Assembly (NCBI RefSeq): GCF_024220175.1
Contig: NZ_CP098502.1
Coordinates: forward strand, 3,228,514 to 3,292,513
DNA from: Paraconexibacter antarcticus
GTDB lineage: Bacteria > Actinomycetota > Thermoleophilia > Solirubrobacterales > Solirubrobacteraceae
Length of the DNA stretch: 64,000 bases
Reading direction: 5' to 3'
The notes under the pieces are model-generated. The model did no database searches, was not told the origin of the DNA, and worked only from the letters and a program-made list of their open reading frames with translations. This document shows, piece by piece, positions 59,414 to 64,000 of this stretch. A program made the position numbers and the translations under genes. The first letter of the stretch is position 1, and every line of letters starts with the position of its first letter.

Positions 59414-60909
59414 GACGCGGCGGCCCGCGGGTCGTCCTCGCCGGGCTGCTCGCGTCGCTCGTCGCGTTCGGCGCGAGCGGCGCGAGTCCCGCCCGCGCCG
59501 CCGTCGACACCGAGGTCGGGATCGCCGACGACGCGCAGATCCTCTACGAGGGCCCGTCCGCCGCCGCGCGCGCCGTCGCCGCCTGGCAGGACCTCGGGAT
59601 CGACACGGTGCGCATCCACGCCCGCTGGGCGTTCATCGCGCCGCACCCGGACGACCCCCGCGCCCCGAAGGGCTTCCACCCGCGCGACCCGGACGACCCG
59701 CTCTACAACTTCGCCGCGCTCGACCACGCGGTGGACCTGCTCATCGCGGCGCACATCCGGCCGATGCTCGCGCTCACCGGCTCGGGGCCCCTGTGGGCGA
59801 CCGCGAAGCCCGCCCTCGGTAATCCGCGCTACCGGCCCTCGCCGCACGGCTTCGGCGACTTCAGCCACGCGGTCGCGGCGCGCTACAGGGGCCGCGTCAC
59901 GCGCTATCTCGTGTGGAACGAGCCGAACCAGCCCGGCTGGCTGCAGCCGCAGTTCAGCTGCACCTCCCGCCGGGTCTGCACCCCGGTCGCGCCGCACCTG
60001 TACCGCGAGCTCTTCCGCGCGGCCGCCGCCGCGGTCCGCGGGGTCGACCCCTCCGCGGAGGTCCTCGTCGGCACGCTCGCGCCGCGCGGGCAGGCGCCCC
60101 ACAAGGAGAACGCGGTCATGCGGCCGCTGCAGTTCCTGCGGTCGCTCGGCTGCGTGAAGGCCGACTACCGGCGTGACCGCTCGGGCGCGTGCGCCGGCGC
60201 GGCGGCGATCCGGGCCAGCGGCTTCGCCTACCACCCGCACCCGGTGCGCCTCGCGCCGACCGCGCACGACCCGGAGCCGGACGACGCTTCCTTCGGGGAC
60301 ACGAAACGGCTCGAGCGCGCGCTCGACCGCACGACCGCGGCGGGCATCCTCCGGCCGACGACCGGCGCCCGCTTCGACCTCTACTTCACCGAGTTCGGCT
60401 ACCAGACGAATCCGCCGGACCCGATCTCCGGCGTCACGCCGGCGCGGCAGGCCGCCTGGATCCAGCAGGCCGACTACCTCGCCTGGCGCGACCCGCGGGT
60501 GAAGAACGTCACCCAGTACGAGTGGATCGACGAGCCGACGAAGGTCTCCCGCTTCGGCGCGCAGTACGCCGGCTGGCAGTCGGGCCTGCGATACGTCGGC
60601 GGCCCCCCGAAGCCGCTCGCCCACGCCTTCCCCAACCCGTTCTACATCGACGCGCGCCCCCACCTGCAGGCGCGCTTCTGGGGACAGGTCCGCCCGGGCG
60701 GGGCGACCCAGATCACGCTCCAGCAAGCCTCGGGCACGCGCTGGACCGCCGTCGCGCAGGCGTTCACGAACGCCCACGGCTACTGGACGATCGACCGCCC
60801 GATCGGGACCCCGGGGCGCTACCGCTTCACCTACCGGCTCGTCCTGCCGAGCGGCGGCCCGCCGCGCACGTTCACGAGCCTGCCGCAGGACGTCGTCCCC
60901 CGCCCCTGA
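59410..60909 (+). CDS. Secreted glycosyl-hydrolase-like protein 3 of 3
   Basis: 499 residues from the ATG overlapping the stop of copy 2. Signal peptide 1-30 (VVLAGLLASLVAFGASGASPARA in part). Glu171 in VWNEPNQPGWL and Glu328 in YFTEFGYQTNPPDP are the predicted catalytic pair. Ends with a beta domain similar to copy 2 (HLQARFWGQVRPGG, GRYRFTYRLVLPSGGP). It is about 30-40% identical to the others by eye, so the duplication is old. The operon ends at the hairpin at 60928-60966. Confidence 0.87.
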   Translation: MRRGGPRVVLAGLLASLVAFGASGASPARAAVDTEVGIADDAQILYEGPSAAARAVAAWQDLGIDTVRIHARWAFIAPHPDDPRAPKGFHPRDPDDPLYNFAALDHAVDLLIAAHIRPMLALTGSGPLWATAKPALGNPRYRPSPHGFGDFSHAVAARYRGRVTRYLVWNEPNQPGWLQPQFSCTSRRVCTPVAPHLYRELFRAAAAAVRGVDPSAEVLVGTLAPRGQAPHKENAVMRPLQFLRSLGCVKADYRRDRSGACAGAAAIRASGFAYHPHPVRLAPTAHDPEPDDASFGDTKRLERALDRTTAAGILRPTTGARFDLYFTEFGYQTNPPDPISGVTPARQAAWIQQADYLAWRDPRVKNVTQYEWIDEPTKVSRFGAQYAGWQSGLRYVGGPPKPLAHAFPNPFYIDARPHLQARFWGQVRPGGATQITLQQASGTRWTAVAQAFTNAHGYWTIDRPIGTPGRYRFTYRLVLPSGGPPRTFTSLPQDVVPRP

Positions 60910-60927
60910 GGCCGCCCCCGAGCCTCG

Positions 60928-60966
60928 ATGAAGGTTCGGGGTGTCGTGCGCACCCTGAACCTTCAT
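60928..60966. terminator. Bidirectional terminator after the glycosyl-hydrolase operon
   Basis: A 16-bp stem with one G-U pair (60928-60943 with 60951-60966) and a 7-base TCGTGCG loop. The stem ends with AAGGTTC/GAACCTT, unusually AT-rich for the region. It lies 19 bases past the last glycosyl-hydrolase stop and 19 bases past the convergent membrane-protein stop, so it serves both. Confidence 0.8.
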
Positions 60967-60984
60967 TCACCTTCGCCGGGAGGC

Positions 60985-62052
60985 TCAGCGCACCGGGTAG
61001 GGCGGCAGGCCGTTGTGGTCGATCCCGTCGCGGACGCCGCCGCGGTCCATGTGGATCGCGTAGCCCGCGTTGACGGAGAGGCAGGCGAGGAGGACCGGCA
61101 GGACGAGGCGCCGGTGGCGCTCGAGCACGACGCCCGCCGCGACGAGCACGACCGGCGCCGCGAGGAGGACCATCCGCCCCCAGTCGAGCGCGAACGTCAT
61201 CGAGGCCAGGCAGCAGGCGACGAGGACGAGCCCGCGACGGGCGAACGGCGTCGTGCGCAGCGCGAAGGGCGCGAGCAGCCACAGCGGGCCGAAGGCGAGG
61301 GCGATGCGGCGCCCCTCGGTCCGCCAGGCCCGCAGCCCCTCGCTGACGTTGTCGATCCGCCCCTGGACGAGCCCGGCGCCGTAGCCCTTCACCTGCTCGC
61401 GGCCGACCGTCGGCAGGCCGAGTCGCAGCGCGGCGTACACGAGGATCGCGGGTGCGCAGACGAGCGCGGTGCGGCGCAGCGCGTCCCGGTCGACCCAGCG
61501 CTCGGCCCACAGCGCGTACGTCAGCGGGACGAGGAACATCGCCGACTCCCGGGTCAGCGCCGCGACGAGCAGCGTGACCGCGAGCGCCCGCGGCCGCCGG
61601 TCGACCATGAAGAGGACGGCGAGCAGCATGACGAGGACCGTCGCCGCGTCGGTGTTGCGCCCGTCGCGCAGGCTCACGATGAGCAGCCCGGGCGAGCTCG
61701 CGAGGACGACCCCGAGCCCGGCGGCGACGAGGTCCGGCACGTCGAAGCGCCGCAGCAGCACGTACGCCACGGCGCCCGACGCCCCCGTGCACAGCCACGC
61801 GAGCAGGTTGAACGAGAACGTGTGGCCGAACGGGAGGACGTGCACGAGCGTCGGCACGAGGATCCGGTAGGCGAACGGGAACGTGTGCGTGGCGAAGGGG
61901 TGCTGCGCCATGAGCTCGTAGATGCGGTCGTCCCCCCGCGGCGTCGCCTCGTCCGCGACGAGCGCGTCGAGCAGCACGATGACGAGCGTGCAGAGGCCGA
62001 AGACGGCGAGGGCCCGGCGGACGGCCGGGCTCGGGGCGAGGCGGGCGGACAT
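60985..62052 (-). CDS. Polytopic membrane protein, possibly GT-C glycosyltransferase-like
   Basis: 355 residues with 8-10 hydrophobic helices (ALAVFGLCTLVIVLLDALV, LVAAGLGVVLASSPGLLIV, ALAVTLLVAALT, TALVCAPAILVYAALRLGL, VVLVAAGVVLE). The first loop has GDDRIYELMAQHPFATHTFPF, an acidic pair in the position where GT-C enzymes keep their metal or acceptor site. I do not recognise a named family. It might extend or decorate surface glycans next to the secreted hydrolases, but that is inference from position only. Confidence 0.75.
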   Translation of the reverse strand: MSARLAPSPAVRRALAVFGLCTLVIVLLDALVADEATPRGDDRIYELMAQHPFATHTFPFAYRILVPTLVHVLPFGHTFSFNLLAWLCTGASGAVAYVLLRRFDVPDLVAAGLGVVLASSPGLLIVSLRDGRNTDAATVLVMLLAVLFMVDRRPRALAVTLLVAALTRESAMFLVPLTYALWAERWVDRDALRRTALVCAPAILVYAALRLGLPTVGREQVKGYGAGLVQGRIDNVSEGLRAWRTEGRRIALAFGPLWLLAPFALRTTPFARRGLVLVACCLASMTFALDWGRMVLLAAPVVLVAAGVVLERHRRLVLPVLLACLSVNAGYAIHMDRGGVRDGIDHNGLPPYPVR

Positions 62053-62122
62053 ACGCGGCGTCCTGCACCGTACCCACCCCGGTCGCGGCGGCGGGCCGCG
62101 CCCCCGGGGGCGTGAGAGGGTT

Positions 62123-63259
62123 CTATACCGGGTCCGACGGGGCGAGGCCAGCCGTCCAGCGCTCCTCGATGCGCCCGTACCGCCACACCGCGAGCGCGAC
62201 CGCCCACGTGAGCGCGAAGAGCACGCCGATGCCGTAGCCGACGAGGTTGAGGTTCAGGCCGCCCACGCCGTCCCAGAAGGTGCCGCGCAGCCCGAGCCGG
62301 TCCGACACCACCTGCAGCGCCTCGACGGTGCCGACGACGAGCGCCACCAGCACCGAGAGGGCGGTCACCGTGATGTTGTAATAGACCTTCCGCACCGGCT
62401 GGGAGAAGGCCCAGCCGTACGCGACGTTCATGAAGGCGCCGTCGATCGTGTCGAGCAGCGACATGCCGGCGGCGAAGATGACCGGGAGGCAGAGAATCGC
62501 CCAGAACGGCAGGCCGCCCGTCGCGGCGGCACCCGCGGTCGCGAGCAGCGCGATCTCGGTCGCCGTGTCGAAGCCGAGCCCGAAGAGGATCCCCAGCGGG
62601 TACATCTGCCACGGCCGGCGGACCGCGCGCGTCGCCCGCCCGAGCACGCGGTTCATGAGGCCGCGACGCTGCAGCTGCTCCTCCAGTTGCGCCTCGTCGA
62701 GCTCGCCGTGGCGCATGCGGAGGAACGTCTGCACGATGCCCCAGAGGATCGCGAGGTTCACGAAGCCGATGAGGAGCAGGAAGGCCCCCGACACCGAGGG
62801 GCCGACCGTCCCGGTGACCTGGTGCAGCGTCGACCCGTCGTGCGCCACGCCGCCGCCGAGGCCGCGCACCCCGAGCGCGAACCCGCCGGCGAGCACGAAG
62901 ACGACGCTCGAATGCCCGAGCGAGAAGAAGAAGCCGACGCTCAGCGGCCGCTGGCCGTCCGCCATGAGCTTGCGGGTCGTGTTGTCGATCGCCGCGATGT
63001 GATCGGCGTCGAACGCGTGGCGCAGCCCGAGCGTGTACGCGGTCAGCCCGACCCCGATCCCGACGGCGCCCGAGCCGGACCCGAGGGCGTAGTGCCCCGG
63101 GATGACGAGGAGGAACAGGACGCCGAAGCCGACGACGTGGAGCAGCAGGACGACGAGCGCGAGGCCGGCGGCCCGGCGCCACTCCCCCGGCGTCAGCGCG
63201 TACCGGAGGCGCTGCGCGCACGAGGGGCGCGCGGCGAGCTGCGTCGGTACGACGGCCAT
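62123..63259 (-). CDS. NiCoT family nickel/cobalt permease
   Basis: 378 residues. The family signature RHAFDADHIAAIDNTTRK is intact, together with SLGHSSVVF, LGFDTATEIALLA and FAAGMSLLDTIDGAFM, with eight predicted helices. It is a high-affinity secondary transporter of Ni2+ or Co2+ across the inner membrane. It is downstream of a Fur-family gene in the same direction, with a possible Fur-type box at 63324-63340 about 65 bases from its start, fitting metal-dependent repression. No nickel enzyme genes are in the window. Confidence 0.95.
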   Translation of the reverse strand: MAVVPTQLAARPSCAQRLRYALTPGEWRRAAGLALVVLLLHVVGFGVLFLLVIPGHYALGSGSGAVGIGVGLTAYTLGLRHAFDADHIAAIDNTTRKLMADGQRPLSVGFFFSLGHSSVVFVLAGGFALGVRGLGGGVAHDGSTLHQVTGTVGPSVSGAFLLLIGFVNLAILWGIVQTFLRMRHGELDEAQLEEQLQRRGLMNRVLGRATRAVRRPWQMYPLGILFGLGFDTATEIALLATAGAAATGGLPFWAILCLPVIFAAGMSLLDTIDGAFMNVAYGWAFSQPVRKVYYNITVTALSVLVALVVGTVEALQVVSDRLGLRGTFWDGVGGLNLNLVGYGIGVLFALTWAVALAVWRYGRIEERWTAGLAPSDPV

Positions 63260-63319
63260 GGCGCTCCCCTGGGTCGGCGCTGCGTGCCCGGCGACCCACC
63301 GGGCACCTCGCGTTCGACC

Positions 63320-63793
63320 TTATGGAGAGTCATTCGCAATTGCAACGCATTTCGGGCAGCGCCCGACGAGCGGGAAGTGGCTGAAGCGGACCTCGTAGCC
63401 GAAGCGCGCGCGCACGTCGTCGCGGACCGGGTCGAGGTCCGCCGTGGCGAGGATCTCCACGCGGTCGCACTGCTCGCAGACGAGGTACTCGCACGGTCCG
63501 CCGCGCTCCAGCGCGTACAGCCCGGGCCCGTGACCGAGGTGGACGTGGCGCACGACGCCGAGCTGCTCGAGCAGCTCGAGGTTGCGGTACACCGAGCTCA
63601 CCTCGGAGCGGACGATGCGCCCATCCATGCCGTCCGCGAGCTCCTCGGCGGTGACGAGGCCGTCGGCTGCGAAGAGCCCTTCGAGCAGGACGCGGCGCGC
63701 GCTCGTCAGCCGCCCGCCGCGCGCACGGATCGCGGCGGCGACCTCGTCGACGGTGTCGAAGGCGAGCGGGACGCGGTGCGGCGCCTGCGTCAC
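63320..63793 (-). CDS. Fur-family transcriptional regulator
   Basis: 157 residues from the GTG at 63793. Winged HTH: RGGRLTSARRVLLEGLFAADGLVTAEEL and SEVSSVYRNLELLEQLGVV (in part). Metal-binding dimer domain: His-rich HVHLGHGPGLY, CEYLVCEQCDRVE (CxxC zinc site) and the C-terminal CPKC zinc site. Its place before a nickel/cobalt permease suggests Nur- or Zur-type metal sensing rather than iron. The last codons contain a Fur-box-like sequence. Confidence 0.93.
   Translation of the reverse strand: MTQAPHRVPLAFDTVDEVAAAIRARGGRLTSARRVLLEGLFAADGLVTAEELADGMDGRIVRSEVSSVYRNLELLEQLGVVRHVHLGHGPGLYALERGGPCEYLVCEQCDRVEILATADLDPVRDDVRARFGYEVRFSHFPLVGRCPKCVAIANDSP
63324..63340 (-). promoter_or_regulatory. 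Candidate Fur-family box before the nickel/cobalt permease
   Basis: On the minus strand ATTGCGAATGACTCTCC matches the left and central part of a typical Fur box (GCGAATGATTCTCATTCGC) with one mismatch over the first 13 positions. It lies inside the last codons of the Fur-family gene in a patch much richer in A/T than the surroundings. The right half-site is poor. Confidence 0.4.
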
Positions 63794-63803
63794 CGCCCCG
63801 CCC

Positions 63804-64000
63804 TCAGGTCCGGGAGAAGCGGCGCCCGGCGGTCGGCGACGCGGCCTCCAGCGCGGCGGCCGCGGCGGCGGCCTCCTCGTCGGCCTTCGCCTTCTCGGCG
63901 GCGGCACGCCGCTCCGGCGTGTCGGCCGTCATGTCCTCGTTCTCGGCGAGCCACTGCTTCGCCGCGGCGGACTCGGCGTCGTCGAACACGACCTTGCGCC
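63804..64000 (-). CDS. Hypothetical protein, C-terminal part only
   Basis: The frame is open to the window edge, so the start is not visible; about 64 residues are seen. The sequence is KVVFDDAESAAAKQWLAENE followed by an Ala-, Glu- and Lys-rich helix and a basic end ASPTAGRRFSRT. It looks like a charged helical tail of a larger protein. It lies 10 bases upstream of the Fur-family start on the same strand, so the two may share an operon. No family is recognised. Confidence 0.5.
   Translation of the reverse strand, partial: RKVVFDDAESAAAKQWLAENEDMTADTPERRAAAEKAKADEEAAAAAAALEAASPTAGRRFSRT

Overview
The window is 64 kb of very GC-rich, densely packed bacterial DNA with CTC/GTC/GCG-biased codons and many GTG starts. 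I place it in the Actinomycetota, most likely Thermoleophilia (Solirubrobacterales-like). The support is an F420-type luciferase-like oxidoreductase, a DUF3516 helicase, a zinc-ribbon FHA protein next to an FtsR-type MerR regulator, a c-di-AMP riboswitch before an RlpA-like protein, and a single-motif RsiG-like protein. The placement rests on gene content only. I see no rRNA, tRNA, CRISPR array, insertion sequence or prophage; most of the window is chromosomal housekeeping and secreted-protein genes.

0-9.6 kb: the end of an ABC exporter with a VOC protein, an AI-2E-type permease, pdxH, an orphan GroES-like protein, a secreted SGNH hydrolase, a divergent UbiB/ABC1 kinase, a DUF2461 protein and an ABCG-like half transporter. 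9.6-15.8 kb is a damaged segment. It holds a secreted SH3-type protein with two compensating frameshifts, a DUF1206 protein cut after two of three repeats, a YhiN/HI0933 flavoprotein with foreign codon use, a ferric-reductase-like gene fused by deletion to a P450, and a frameshift inside that P450. These are either assembly errors or real gene decay around an acquired gene.

15.9-31.4 kb: a DUF3516 helicase, a PEP-mutase-like enzyme, a small protein coupled to glmS, and a perfect 20-bp hairpin facing a two-component pair (cyclic-nucleotide-domain histidine kinase plus a response regulator fused to a thioredoxin-reductase-like flavoprotein without its CxxC). Then come a YihY protein overlapping a carotenoid oxygenase, a secreted beta-helix protein coupled to a lipoprotein and PPK2, and a Ser/Thr-rich lipoprotein.

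31.4-44.8 kb: a wax-ester synthase/DGAT family enzyme, a DHA2 MFS exporter, an unusual S8 peptidase with Glu where His is expected and its signal peptide in another frame, FkbM methyltransferase, thioesterase, alpha/beta hydrolases, thioredoxin-TPR (CnoX-like), a thioester-reductase-like SDR, DinB and an RlpA-like protein under a c-di-AMP riboswitch.

45-64 kb: amidohydrolase, an ECF sigma gene divergent from nadE with repeated TTCAACA sites between them, a membrane HTH/RskA-like protein, the apt-ftsR-FHA-rsiG-like-pgsA-proS run, sodA, three coupled tandem secreted glycosyl-hydrolase-like genes, a polytopic membrane protein, and a Fur-family regulator upstream of a NiCoT nickel/cobalt permease. 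Two second-messenger elements (c-di-AMP riboswitch, probable c-di-GMP-binding anti-sigma factor) lie about 8 kb apart.
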